A stretch of DNA of 64,000 nucleotides, from assembly GCA_038502055.1 (NCBI GenBank), contig JAXRKN010000045.1:8545501-8609500 (forward strand), written 5' to 3'. The notes beneath the pieces were generated by a model. That model did not search any database, was not told where the DNA came from, and saw nothing but the letters and a program-made list of their open reading frames with translations. Positions 11,401 through 22,499 of this stretch are shown in pieces. Position numbers and translations under genes: made by a program. The DNA is from Tanytarsus gracilentus (lineage: Eukaryota > Arthropoda > Insecta > Diptera > Chironomidae). Each line of letters opens with the position of its first letter. Within the stretch, counting starts at the first letter, position 1.

Positions 11401-12043
11401 CGCATTAGCATGTGCAACGAATAGTTTTTTTCATGTTCATTATTTTGGCCCTGACATTTTTCCTTTTACACCATGTAAAGTGTGTGTGTGTATCAAAGAA
11501 CATGATTTTGATTTCAAAAAAAAAGCTCGAAGACGATGACTTTCCGGATATCTGTTTTAAGTAGCTTTAAGTGATTCTTTTTTATTACTTTAAAGGTCAT
11601 TACTAGATTCCGATACATGTGTTAAAAACTTTTTTACTTCACTTCTTTAAAATTTCAACTTTTAGGTTTTTAGATATAAAATTTTTGATCATGATAGTTT
11701 TAAAGAACCATGAAAAAACTTACGAAAAGCTCATTCTTCTTCTTATTATTTTTCAAGATTTTTTATTTTTTTTACCCGAAGGCTAAATTACGATGTTAAA
11801 CTTACCAAGCAGAAATAGGATGAACTTAAAGAGTATCACTGATAATCCGTAAAAGTCAATGCTGGCTGTGAAGGATTCCGTCTGAATTTCTTCGGCAAAT
11901 GACTGATTAGAATTATCCAAATTTTCTAATTGAGTCGAATTCTCGAAGAAAACGTTCATTTTAAGGATCTCATCGAGAAGAAAGAGTGGCGGAATTCGTA
12001 GGAAAACATCGACTAGGCCTAAAAAACGAGCTCTTATTGACAT
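8437..12043 (-). CDS. Trc8: E3 ubiquitin ligase Trc8 (RNF139/RNF145 family), multi-spanning ER membrane protein
   Basis: Six coding exons (12043-11806, 11095-9981, 9916-9742, 9101-8836, 8781-8686, 8628-8437) close in phase to 693 residues, similar to vertebrate RNF139. The first 510 or so residues are mostly hydrophobic spans, like the TRC8 sterol-sensing/multispan region. A conserved linker follows (IHSYFNIWCEARAGW), then a RING-H2 finger at about 565-602: CAIC, CRHYFHGVCLRKW, CPLC. The tail is Ser/Asn-rich and low in complexity. TRC8 ligases act in the ER membrane in sterol-linked and quality-control degradation, and in flies bind VHL. It is head to head with VIP36, 329 bp between start codons, and convergent with the transporter. 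Splitting the RING across exons 4 and 5 is consistent with the phase. Confidence 0.92.
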
Positions 12044-12372
12044 ATTCGAAAAGTATCCAGCAACAAACTAAAAATTTATTTTTCTTTTTTATTCACTTTT
12101 TTCTCTACGTTTACGTTACGCGTTAACGTAAGCGTAACGTTTTACCTCGAAGATAAGTTTTATTTTTTATGAATGTTAAAAAAATAATTTTTAAATAAGG
12201 TTTGTCATCAGATAAAATAATAGACACATGTTAAAAAAATATCTTATCTTGAAAATTTTAATTACATTAATTTGAGTCAACACGGTAAAAATAAATGCGC
12301 TTGCATTTCGACGTAACACTTTTTTCATCAAATAAATTCGCGAAAAATAAATTTAAATTAAAACTAAAAACG
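12044..12372. promoter_or_regulatory. Shared divergent promoter region of Trc8 and VIP36
   Basis: 329 bp lie between two divergent start codons. The stretch holds an unusual CpG-bearing palindrome (12113-12140) in an otherwise AT-rich sequence and no open frame of note. Promoter function is inferred from position. Confidence 0.6.
12113..12140. promoter_or_regulatory. 28-bp CpG-rich palindrome in the Trc8/VIP36 divergent promoter
   Basis: Arms ACGTTACGC (12113-12121) and GCGTAACGT (12132-12140) are exact reverse complements around a 10-bp centre GTTAACGTAA that is itself nearly symmetric. It holds six CpGs and two TTACG/CGTAA words on each strand. It could bind a dimeric factor or repeated half-sites; function is inferred. 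Confidence 0.6.
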
Positions 12373-13652
12373 ATGGAAATATCGATAATTAATCAGTGCT
12401 TATCATGCCTTCTGATCATCACCTGTGCGCTAGCTCAAAATCCAATCAGGGAATCGCATAATTACTTTAGGTTAGTTAAAATCTTAATTTTTAATTTCTT
12501 CAATAAAATTAATTACGGCTTTTTTAATTTTTTACGTCACTTTATATAGACGAGAGCATAGTTTAATTAAACCATTTTTAAGTGAGTATATTCGACATTG
12601 AGGAAAGGCGATTGCGAATATTGATATTCAATAATTAATTCCAATCATCGAATGATCCGGAAGTTGGTTAATGTCATTTTTTTTATAGCCGCTGGACTGC
12701 AAGTGCCGTATTATGATTATTTGGGGAGTACAATGTTCACACAGAATTATGTTCGTCTTACACCTGATGAACAGAGTATGAGTGGGTCTGTGTGGAATCA
12801 ACAAAATTGCTGGATACGAAACTGGGAAGTCATTGTGGACTTTAAGGTGTCTGGAAAGGGAAAAGATCTCTTTGGTGATGGCTTTGCTATTTGGTATGCT
12901 CGCGAGAGAATGATTATGGGACCCGTTTTTGGAAGTAAAGATTTATTTAGTGGACTCGCAATCATCGTCGACACCTATTCAAATCACAATGGACCACATA
13001 ACCATCAACATCCATACATCTCGGCTATGGTGAACAACGGCACACTCAGCTACGATCACGATCGTGATGGTTTGTCATCTCCTTATTTATTAAATTACAA
13101 TTTCCTCAATTTCCATAATTTTAGGGACACATACGCAATTAGCTGGATGTGAAGCTCGCTTTAGAAACGTTGATCATACAACGCAAATTAAAATTCGTTA
13201 TGATAATGATGTTCTATCGGTTCATACTGATATTGAGGGCAAAAACGAGTGGAAAGAATGCTTTACAGCTGAAGGTGTCGAACTTCCAACGGGTTAGTGG
13301 GCTCTATCAAAATTTAAATTCCACTTGTATATCTTTCATTTTTTTTTAAATTTCAGGCTATTATTTTGGCGCATCAGCAACTACTGGTGACTTGAGTGAT
13401 AATCACATTATCAATAGCATAAAATTCTACGAGCTTGAAGGTGCAACGACGGCCGATCGAAGCCAAATCATTCCGCATGCAGCCAAGTTTGCTGAGCCAC
13501 GTGATCACGTTAGCGATCCAAAGCCAGGATGGTCAAATCTTAAGATCTTTCTTATTCTCTTGTTCGGAATGATTGGCGCAGTAGTGATCTCGATCGCCAT
13601 CTACATGTACTATGAAAGATATCAACAGAACAAAAAGAAACGATTTTACTGA
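12373..13652 (+). CDS. L-type lectin VIP36/LMAN2, cargo receptor of the early secretory pathway
   Basis: Five coding exons (12373-12470, 12550-12581, 12689-13069, 13125-13292, 13357-13652) close in phase to 324 residues, close to vertebrate VIP36. A signal peptide (about 1-22) is followed by the legume-lectin fold: REHSLIKPF, YVRLTPDEQSMSGSVWN, the GDGFAIWYA strand, and IVDTYSNHNGPHNH, carrying the Asp/Asn residues that bind calcium and mannose. YYFGASATTGDLSDNHII closes the lectin domain. A single membrane span lies near 291-313, and the short cytosolic tail ends KKKRFY, an FY-type ER-export signal. The family binds high-mannose glycoproteins moving between ER and Golgi. TATCGATA, the DREF-type element, falls inside codons 3-5. 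It is divergent with Trc8 and convergent with wolframin. Confidence 0.94.
12380..12387. promoter_or_regulatory. DRE-like octamer TATCGATA in the first coding exon of VIP36
   Basis: An exact TATCGATA palindrome lies eight bases after the ATG. This is the core of the Drosophila DREF site found near start sites of housekeeping genes. Chance occurrence in AT-rich sequence is possible. Confidence 0.35.
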
Positions 13653-14261
13653 GGAAAGTCGAAGTTTTTGAGAAAAAAGCAATTCGATTGAGTGAAACTT
13701 TAAACTCTACAAAGAAAATTTTAAAAACTTCATCGTCATCATCACCCAAAAAAGAATTCTAATTTTTCATTGCCATTCTTCACAATTTTTATAAGTTCAG
13801 TTATACGCGTTAGTTTTTGCATTAAATTTTAAGAAGTTCACATTTTTAAAATAATTTATGTGCTTCAAAACTGGTGAAAAATATTGTTTTAAAAATGAAA
13901 CTTGAACACGCTTCTTATTTTTTTATCACCTTCGTGATTATCGAATTAAATATAGCTGAATTATTCATTCACACTGACTTGATATTTAATGTGATTTCCT
14001 TCCCCCAATTGTTGTAAAAGCTTTCAAAAAAAATGCTAAAAATTATCAAGTCACTGTAAATGAACAAGAATTTTCTCCAAAAATAAAGAAATTTTGAGAC
14101 TTCTTCTTATTATTATATACAATAAGATAAATAAATTTATTTCTTTTTGATCAACAGACTATTAAATGGACATTTATTTAGCAACGAAAAAAAAGGAAAC
14201 ATTGTCAGTACGTCCATATTGTTATAAATTTAACAAGAAGATAATGAGGTAATCTTTATGT
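13653..14261. other. Tail-to-tail spacer of VIP36 and wolframin
   Basis: Both 3' UTRs lie here. Poly(A)-like AATAAA words occur near 14082 on the plus strand. No coding signal was seen. Confidence 0.5.
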
Positions 14262-17034
14262 TTACTTGAAAGTTATGAGGCGATAAAACAGTTGATTTAG
14301 ACTGTATTTGACACCACGTTTAAAATCTTTTATGTAGCTATCAATTTTAAACTTTGTTGCAATCTCGACTTGTGATAATTTTTTGTCCGTGCAATGCAGG
14401 CATCCTATTGAGTTTAGTGATACTCTTGGAATTTTCCAATCACTTTCCAAGTTCTTGCAAGACGAGAGATCATTGGCCATGGAAGTTTTGAGAGTGCCCT
14501 TGAACCATATTTTATCGGCAGCGTTAATTTTCGATGTGAAATTTCCGAACGCATGTTCAGCTTCCAAAATTATTTTCGAGTCGTGTCGAGAATTTTGAAA
14601 GAGTCCTCCCGAGGATGTCGATGGCATTCTTACTTCAATCTCGTATTTATATCTATTAAATTTAAAATTATTATAAAAAATTGTAAACTATAGATATTTT
14701 TTACTTACACATTCCACTTATCTAAATTGCATCTCTTTTGATTGTCCATGAACTCTTTAATCTCACAATTTTCACCTTCGAAGCAACCGAGTTGATTTGC
14801 ATCGCCAAAATAGCACGTCAGCCAATTGCCCAAAACATCAGGCAAATAATTTTGAAACAAATCTCTTCTCCAATTTTTAATTTGACTTATGCCAACATCG
14901 ATCACCGTTCCTTCCCAGTAGACATTCGACCCGTGAAGATGGCTACATCTTACTTGTAAACGAATTCTATTTGAATCACTGCTCGCTACACAATACTTAT
15001 TAAACACATCAAATGAAAGCATTGCTGAGTCATCCTCGATAACGTCCATTGATGTCGTTGTTTGTTGCAGATACGAAGAAGAGTAAATATTTCCATTGAG
15101 CTCATTTATGATGTGCGGTCGAAAGAGAAAGCATGCAGCAAGGACGCATGCCATAATTTGAACGTATGTAACATAACGTGATGATCTTCGAGATGCTGCC
15201 ATAAAACACGACGTCACGATCGCTATGAGACTTGTTGAGATCGTTATGAAAATTCGATTTGAAGAGTCTTTAACGGCGAGCCATTCGACCGCTGCAAAAA
15301 CTGGTATTAAGAGAGTTGCTAGACCGAAAATTGGCAGGAAGAAGAAAATTCCAACACATCCCAGAGTCGATCTTAAAAGTTCAAATGAAGTAGCTGATTG
15401 TGAGTTAATAATTGCGATTTGTAGCCAAGCGAGTGTGACGCAATGGGGAAAGAGAAATTGATAAATTCCTTTCCAATTTTCTCTTCGCGCCAGTAAAAGC
15501 ATTAAAAATGAAATTGCCACGTAGAGAAGTCCTCGATAATTCATTGTAAGCTCAATTCCATTTCCAACCATGAAAGAGGCCTCCGAAAGTTTCATGAATC
15601 TCAATCCCTTGCTCATCATCACCGAATCTAAATCGTATGGATATTTTGCAAAAATGTTGAGTGCAAATGAGAGAAAAATTGTCACATCAATAGTTCTTCC
15701 GGATGTTCGAATAAAACTCAGCAGTGTCACGAATGTCAAAAATATTCCAATGGCCGTTATTTCCGAGTGTGGAAGCCACTGATCAGCAATAAGCGGATAA
15801 ACTATCAAATTTGTGGCAAATGCAAAAAAGAACCAAGCATAAGGTTGAAGATTTTTTCTTAAGAAGAGGTTCTCTGACTCTTCCGCGTAGACTCGTTCGT
15901 TGTAGCTCAAAAAAAGTCCCGACCAAACTCGAAAGTCAATGAATTGATGCTTGCTCTTGAGCATTTTACAGCTCGCAATGATCATAATCATTATGCTGGT
16001 GTAGTATGTAAACGTAGGTATTGAAGTCATGACGTTGCCTGATGAAACAATCGCATATATTATCAGTAAAAAGAAAATCTGATATTTCTTCAGCGACTCT
16101 AACGATATCGAGGATAATATTTCGATGAAGCGATAGTAGAGAAGTGCAAAAAACATTGTGGGATGAAAAAATGGCCGATGAAGATATGGAACATGCTCGA
16201 GTGTCTGTGGATGCGGAACCGATAGAGTGATCGCTTGATTTATCGCTGGAATTCTTCCATTTGAGTAGTTATGAGCAGCATTGAGGAGATTTGCTTCCGA
16301 AATGTGCTCGTCATCGTCATGTCGATATTTTGATTGTACTCTAAGCGGTGGAGATGAAGATGACGATGGAAGTTGACTAGGCTCGAAATCGTCTCCATTA
16401 TCGTTTATTGAAATTTCAACGTCATTCTCGTATGACTTTTTCCTCCTTTGCATTTTATAGATTTCTCGCATTCGATTTTCAAGCTGCTCAACTGTGACAT
16501 ACTCATTTCCATTTGCGAGACTATTAAAAAGCTCTTGCGCTGCCAATCGAGCCGCCCTCTCGGACGGTGACATTTCTAAAAATTTTCTAATTTCACCCTC
16601 GTTGGAGCTTACGATTCCTTTACGAGTACGGAAGCAAGCACCGAGAAGTTCCAAGGCCATTTCATGACCTTGCTCGGCAGCTTTCTTTAAATAACTAATG
16701 CCTTGTACAGGTCGTGTTGGATCTAAGTCTAAAATGACGTCATATTAGTATAAATTTTTATTAGAGATTTAGAGCTCACCATCTGTATCATCAAGGAGTT
16801 GTTTCGCAAGCAAAAATTGGCATTCTGAATTGCCATCTTCAGCTAGTTGGTATCTGGAAGTAAAAACGTTTGATTTATCGAATTACTCAACAACTTTTTT
16901 TGAATTACTTGAAAAACAAAAATTATTTACCTCAAATTTTTAAGCAACTTTTTATCTTCGATTTCCCAACGTTTCCTTTGCTGTTTAGAAGATTCTCCAT
17001 TTTCTTTCGATCCACTGTCGACCCAACTTGGCAT
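14262..17034 (-). CDS. wfs1: Wolframin (ER membrane protein)
   Basis: Four coding exons (17034-16931, 16853-16780, 16728-14709, 14652-14262) close in phase to 862 residues, near human WFS1 (890). The N-terminal part has Sel1-like helical repeats (GISYLKKAAEQGHEMALELL) followed by the EF-hand-like ELFNSLANGNEYVTVEQLE region. A Ser-rich cytosolic linker leads into a block of about nine membrane spans (roughly 290-625). The C-terminal ER-luminal domain carries Cys-rich wolframin signatures: QVRCSHLHGSNVYWEG, NWLTCYFGD, KYEIEVRMP and the terminal PRVSLNSIGCLHC. Wolframin affects ER calcium, ER stress and mitochondrial contact; in flies its loss causes neurodegeneration. It is head to head with a ZAD zinc-finger gene 349 bp away. 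Confidence 0.93.
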
Positions 17035-17383
17035 TTTTGTGGGTTTTTAGTGAGTTCAATCACTTTTTCTAATTTATTTATTCGATAAATTTTTTTTTGA
17101 GATTTTCAAAACATAACTTTTTTAAATGCACACTTAGACCTGGGGGTTATTAAAGCGCATTTTTATTTTTTTAAAAATAATTTCATGTAAATTGAAGTTT
17201 AAACTTTAACTTTTGTTGTGTGAGTGTAATTTATTTTATTAGTTTTAATTCACTCTTTAAAAATAATTAAATATCTTTAAATTTTAAAATTAAAAAATAA
17301 ACAACAAAACCCTGACATAGTAAACAAAAATTCAATAACAAAAGAAATGCATTTTTTTTTAAAATAAAAAAAAATACAACAAA
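17035..17383. promoter_or_regulatory. Shared divergent promoter region of wolframin and the ZAD zinc-finger gene
   Basis: 349 bp of very AT-rich sequence lie between two divergent ATGs. No open frame or sharp motif was recognised; promoter function is inferred from position. Confidence 0.5.
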
Positions 17384-18750
17384 ATGAATAAAAATAGAGA
17401 TAGAAATTTAAATAATCATGAAAAGAACTGTCGATTGTGCTTATCATCGTTTAGAATCGATGAAACTCGCGAGATTTTGACTGAAAATGCTCGAGAAATA
17501 TTTTTTCAAATCACTTCAACTCAAGTAAGAATTGTTTTAAAATTAAATAAGACAATTAAAAAGATTAATTCCACTCATTTTAGCTCAATCAATCGAATAA
17601 TTTATCAGGATTCATTTGCAAAGCTTGTAGCAAAGAACTCAAAAGCTTTTCAAAGCTCCGTGAAAAATTAATTAAAAATCAAAAGGAAATTGAAAAGTTA
17701 ATTGTTGATGAAAAGATGTTTATGGAGCACATTAAAGTCGAGCCGGAAGAATATTTAAGCGATTTTAACGAAGTAAATTTGACCAACATCATTTTATTTA
17801 AAACCGATGAAGATGCATCACCTCAGTCAGAGCTCAAAAGGAACTTGATAAATCACCAAAGAGAGAAATTAAAACCAACAGAAATTCGAGACATCCGAAA
17901 AAAGAACACTGATCGAAGACTTGTGTGTCAACAATGCGGAATCGTTACACAATACCTCAAAGATCATATAAGAAAGCATCATTTAAATATAAAGAGATTT
18001 TTCTGCGATCACTGTGACTTTAAGTCCTTTAGAAGAGGTGAAATTAAAAAACACATGAGTAAGCACAGTCGATTGTTCCATTGTGACTTGTGTGTAGGCA
18101 AATCTTTTGCGAGGAAAAACGCTCTTCTAACTCACATGAACAATTTCCATCTGAATGAAGGACCACTCACGTGTTGTTTCTGTCAGAAAAAGTGTAAGAA
18201 TAAAACCGCCCTTTGGCATCATCGAAAATCTCATTCTGATATGATTAATGTTAAGCAAAAGTGTGAGCTATGCGACAAGGAAATATTAATTACTTACATG
18301 AAGAAGCACATTCAAAAAATCCATGAAACCAAAAAGAATGATGAAAAGCAACTTTGCTTAGTGTGTGGAAAAATATTTGCTAAAAGAAATTTTTGGTTCC
18401 ATGAAAGAATTCATAAGGAAAGGCATTTTGTATGCAATTTCTCTGGATGCACCAAAAAGTTTATAACTGAAAATCAATTAGTTGAACATATTAAAACACA
18501 TGTCAATCAACGCGAACACAAATGTTCTCACTTCGGATGCGAGAAATCTTATTTCAAGCATCGATTATTACGGATGCATGTAGCATTGTCTCATGAAAAC
18601 TTTAAAGAGAGATGTCCAGTAACAACGTGTAACTTTTCTGTTGGTCGAAAAGATTATATGAAAAATCACGTAGCAAAGCACATCGAACTAGGAAAAGATT
18701 TAGTCGAAAATTTATTGGAGAGTGTAAGAAAAAATTCAAAATTATGGTAA
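17384..18750 (+). CDS. ZAD-domain C2H2 zinc-finger protein, nine fingers
   Basis: Two exons (17384-17524 and 17584-18750, phase 0) give 435 residues. The N terminus is a ZAD: CRLCLSSF near residue 15 supplies the first Cys pair and FICKACSKEL in exon 2 the second, followed by a helix with charged residues. After a linker come nine C2H2 fingers. Several have the CxxxxC spacing (CNFSGC, CSHFGC, CPVTTC), and some lack the usual TGEKP linkers. ZAD proteins are insect transcription or chromatin factors that dimerise through the ZAD. The exact orthologue is not recognised. It is convergent with Rmc1, with only 44 bp between stop codons, so their 3' UTRs probably overlap. Confidence 0.88.
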
Positions 18751-18794
18751 TTAAATATATTTTATTATGCGATTAAATAATTTTTTTATAACAC

Positions 18795-20739
18795 TTACGC
18801 CGATTGAAACATTTCCTCGAAAACTTTTGTGAAGTTATCACATTGTTCAGCTATAATTAAGAATTAAATTAGTTAATATTTAAAATAATTTGAGATTTTA
18901 ACACTTACCTTTGAGAAAGTCATTGTTGCCCCTCAATCTTTGATTTCTCGAGACGAAAAAGTTATAGACTGAGAAGAAAGTCATTTTGTCACTCTTTAGA
19001 GCAGCGTCTAAAAACTTTCTAGCCGATATTGAGTCAGAATTTGCGTAGAGCCGCATCAATCGTAGAGCATCGATGATTTTACCTTGTTCAAGAAGAATTT
19101 CCACAATTATTTCATGAGCATTTAATCGCTTCAGCATGTCCATTGCCATTTGTGAAATGAGCGGATCGTAATTGGCGAGCGAGAGGAGGAAACAAGCAAG
19201 CATTTTACTCTCGTGTAGAACTTGAAAGCTCAGAACTTGCTGGAGATCGTTGATTTTGCCACTTCCAACTAGAGTTAAAACTAACAATTTACTCAAATCA
19301 ATTTCACACGTGATTGAATGTTTAACGAGCGAATAAATATAAACCATCAAGACTTTCTCAAGCATGTTCTTGTCGACGATGCTGTTAAAAATTTGCAGCA
19401 TATCGCTTTGCTCAATCACAATTTGTTTTGGAGTTTCAACAGCTTGAACCGTCGGTGGTGTAGTGAACGACTTAAAAGTCGATGGTGATGGAAGTGCTTG
19501 CATCTTATTAAGCTCAAGATCGAGCTTCATCTTGTACACTTTGTTGAGCTTATCGAAAATAATTTCCAGGATTGATAAGTGAAGAGAGTCATGTGGTGAA
19601 ATTGTTTTAGCCAGAACATTCAAGAGATGTTGTTTAGCGTTGCTGCGATGCATTAGGAACTCAACCAGCTTAATTTTATCGCCAATAAGAACTTTATCAA
19701 TCATCAGTTCAAGTTTGAATAGAAACCCATTTTTCACGTCTATGATAACATTTTGAAAGATTACCCAGTTGACTGAATAAAGTTCAAAATTCATTGTGCT
19801 CTCCTTAAGCGAAACCGATGGTAGCTTAATGCTGAACGGCTTAATCGATTTACCAGCAAGCACCGCTGAATGTGACATGAGAGATTTTTGTTGAGCGTCG
19901 ATGTCTCCCTCGAGTGCAATGTCAAAAATCAAACTGATCTTATTATTTTGATGATGAATAATTATTAGCGAGTCGATTATGGATATTGCCACGCGTCCAG
20001 TAAAACCCAATTTCAAAATATGAGCTTTCTTAAACTGAGGTCCATCAATTAGATAAACGATAACTTCCAAAGTTCTGTTTCTTGATGTTTTCAAAATTAG
20101 TATGGCTGGCTTGTCATAAATCATTCCCGTGGTAACATCCCGCTCAGAAACGCTTCCATCTTCCAGTTGAATTGGGGACAATTTTGTTAAACTTCCCTGC
20201 TTGATGAGTATTGGCGTTAAAAGATTTCCATTGTTTGACGATAATAGAAGGAAGTTTGATTTATGATAGCAGAACCAATTGCTGGACGCCGGAAGAGCTT
20301 TAAGTGACTTCATCGATCTCTTTGTAGCATTTACTTGAAACATTTCAACGCTATCGGAAGATATGACGATTAACTCACTAAGTGCACTCGCTTCCGTCCA
20401 AATGAATCCATAAATTATAGTCTTCTTCAGTTCATAGGAAATTGATGTGTTGGGAACAATTTGATTGTTCTTAAAAGCTATCAACTCGAGTGAATTTTCG
20501 TTTCTTTGCACTGCCAATAGATTATTTTCCTGATTAAACTTTATAGCAATGATGTTATTAAAATTTTCCAGTTGAAAATTAAAGCTTTGAGAACTGGAGC
20601 TTTTCACACAAATCGACGCTGATTTTACGATGAATATTTGCTGACGATAATCGTCAAAGAATACATTCGTAATTGAGTTCACTGCATCAAACTTTAGATA
20701 GTTATGTTCCGATAAACACAAATAATAATTGTTATCCAT
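18795..20739 (-). CDS. Regulator of MON1-CCZ1 (RMC1/Bulli, Mic1 family)
   Basis: Exon 1 (20739-18909) and a short last exon (18850-18795) join in phase to 628 residues, close to human RMC1 (657). The first half is beta-rich, consistent with the WD40-like N domain. The C-terminal half is helical and holds the family's conserved end: LACFLLSLANYDP, MAMDMLKRL, SARKFLDAALKS and the RNQRLRG motif just before the last intron. RMC1 is the third subunit of the Mon1-Ccz1 exchange factor that activates Rab7 on late endosomes and autophagosomes; the fly subunit is called Bulli. It is head to head with TMEM43, only 96 bp apart, and tail to tail with the ZAD gene. The start is the first in-frame ATG after an AT-rich leader. 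Confidence 0.88.
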
Positions 20740-20835
20740 TTTCTCCTTCTTCTTCTTTTACTAAAGACTTTAATTCGAACATCAACATCAACAAAAATCC
20801 GAACGAAATCAGCTGTTCGTTAAAAAAAGTCAACA
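20740..20835. promoter_or_regulatory. Very short shared promoter of Rmc1 and TMEM43
   Basis: Only 96 bp separate the two divergent ATGs, so both transcripts must initiate within it or inside each other's leader. Runs of ttcttcttcttt and repeated aacatcaac words are the only visible structure. Confidence 0.6.
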
Positions 20836-21995
20836 ATGCGTACAAAATTATTTATTGAAGAATTTAGCAAAAATTGGCTCATAATATCACTAGGCTCGAT
20901 TTGCTTCAGCATAGGATTGTTCGTAATATATGCAAATGAAGGTAAGCAGCAAAAAGGGAGTAGTAATTAGTTGAGTATTGATTAAATAATTTTAGGAAGA
21001 GCAATTAAACATCATTCATCACTCAAAGATGCTTTTAAGCAAGTCATTTCAATCAATGACGAACGATCGGGCGACAAATCGAGAGATTACGTAGACAAAT
21101 TGGTTCACTTCATAGGACCTTTATCAGTTTTTGAGCCACTCGGCGATTCTTTTTACAATATTCTCGTACAAGCTGTGAAACTTAGAAAAGTAGTCGAGAT
21201 GTATCAGTGGCATGAAGATTATACCGAAAATAAGTTCGCCAACGATGAGAGCGCCGATAGAAGTTATTACTACTTTAAAGACTGGAGCGAACGTATAATT
21301 TCCACGCAAAGCTTTCACTCACTCTCTCATCAAAATCCCAAAAAGAAACCTATGGAGAGTAAAATTATGATGGCTGAAAAGGCTTTTATTGGACCCTATG
21401 AAATTTGTGAAGAAGCTAAGGACAGATTTAATACGTGGATAGATGTGACCTCTGACACGAAGCCGGAAGACTTTTTCATAAAAATGCACTCGGGTGCTTA
21501 CTATCACTGCGAAGATCTCTTTGACCCACAAATTGGAGATATTAGAGTTCGTTTTCAGCTAGCCGGACTCGAGGGTGATTTTTACACGATCGTTGGCAAA
21601 TTTAAAAACGGTCAAATTGTGCCATACACCAGTGCCAAACAGAAGAAAAAAATTCTCATTCTTCAAAAGGGATCGTTGAGCCCGGAAGAAATTTTTCACC
21701 AAGAGCATTCATCGGTTTGGAAGGAATTGTGGTTTTCGAGAGCTTTCGGATTTATTGTCATCATGTTCGCTGTCATTTCTATGGAAAATATCTTTAGAAT
21801 CACTTGTAAGATTTCTGAAACATTTTAAAATTGCTCGCTAAATATTTTTTCATTGTAGTTTCCCGTACACCGCTCTCATTTATGGTTCCTGATAGATCGA
21901 AACAGCTAAGAAGCTATATAAAAATTGCAGCAATCATTACAATCACAATATGCGTCGTACGTCAAAGTTTTCATTACCTCCAACAATATACATAG
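20836..21995 (+). CDS. TMEM43 (LUMA) homologue, inner nuclear/ER membrane protein
   Basis: Three exons (20836-20941, 20996-21805, 21859-21995) close in phase to 350 residues; human TMEM43 has 400. A membrane span lies at about 13-33, a long luminal domain follows, and the C-terminal region has further spans (FGFIVIMFAVISM and IAAIITITICVV). Conserved blocks include HFIGPLSVFEPLGD, VVEMYQWHEDYTE and DIRVRFQLAGLEGDFYTIVG, which are distinctive for the family. Human TMEM43 binds lamins and emerin and is mutated in a cardiomyopathy. The C terminus is shorter than in vertebrates, so part of the last membrane region may be missing. It shares a 96-bp promoter with Rmc1. Confidence 0.9.
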
Positions 21996-22499
21996 TTAAG
22001 GCTTTAAAACTTCCAATTCACTTCCCATGGGAACTTCCCATTTGTTCCGACAACGCATGATTTCACCACTCAAACGATTTCATGACTCACACACTAACTT
22101 CATTAGAAATCACAACTCACCCCAATAAAAAACGATGAAATATTTAATGTGCTTGAATAAAACCACACTCTAGCAGCTCAACATGTTAATTACTTTCTCA
22201 ATAACACTCAAACAAACAGTTGTTTCTAAACTGCTTTAAGAAAAAAATTTGTTAATTTCAACAACTTTGATTACTGTGATTAATTCATATATTTTACATG
22301 CTTAAAATTTATGATTAAATTTCAAAAAAGCAATCTTTGGAAATTAACTTCGCGGCATGACATGTCTAAAATTGATGAATTTGTCGTTGGATCTCTGCTC
22401 TGTGCGATTCGGATGCCATTTTACTTAATTTAATTAATAATTTTGTTAGTCTTTAATATATTTATTTCTCTTTTTTTTATGAAAATAACATGCTCAATA
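21996..22499. other. Tail-to-tail spacer of TMEM43 and QNG1
   Basis: 504 bp with both 3' UTRs; an AATAAA lies near 22123. No coding signal was seen. Confidence 0.5.
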
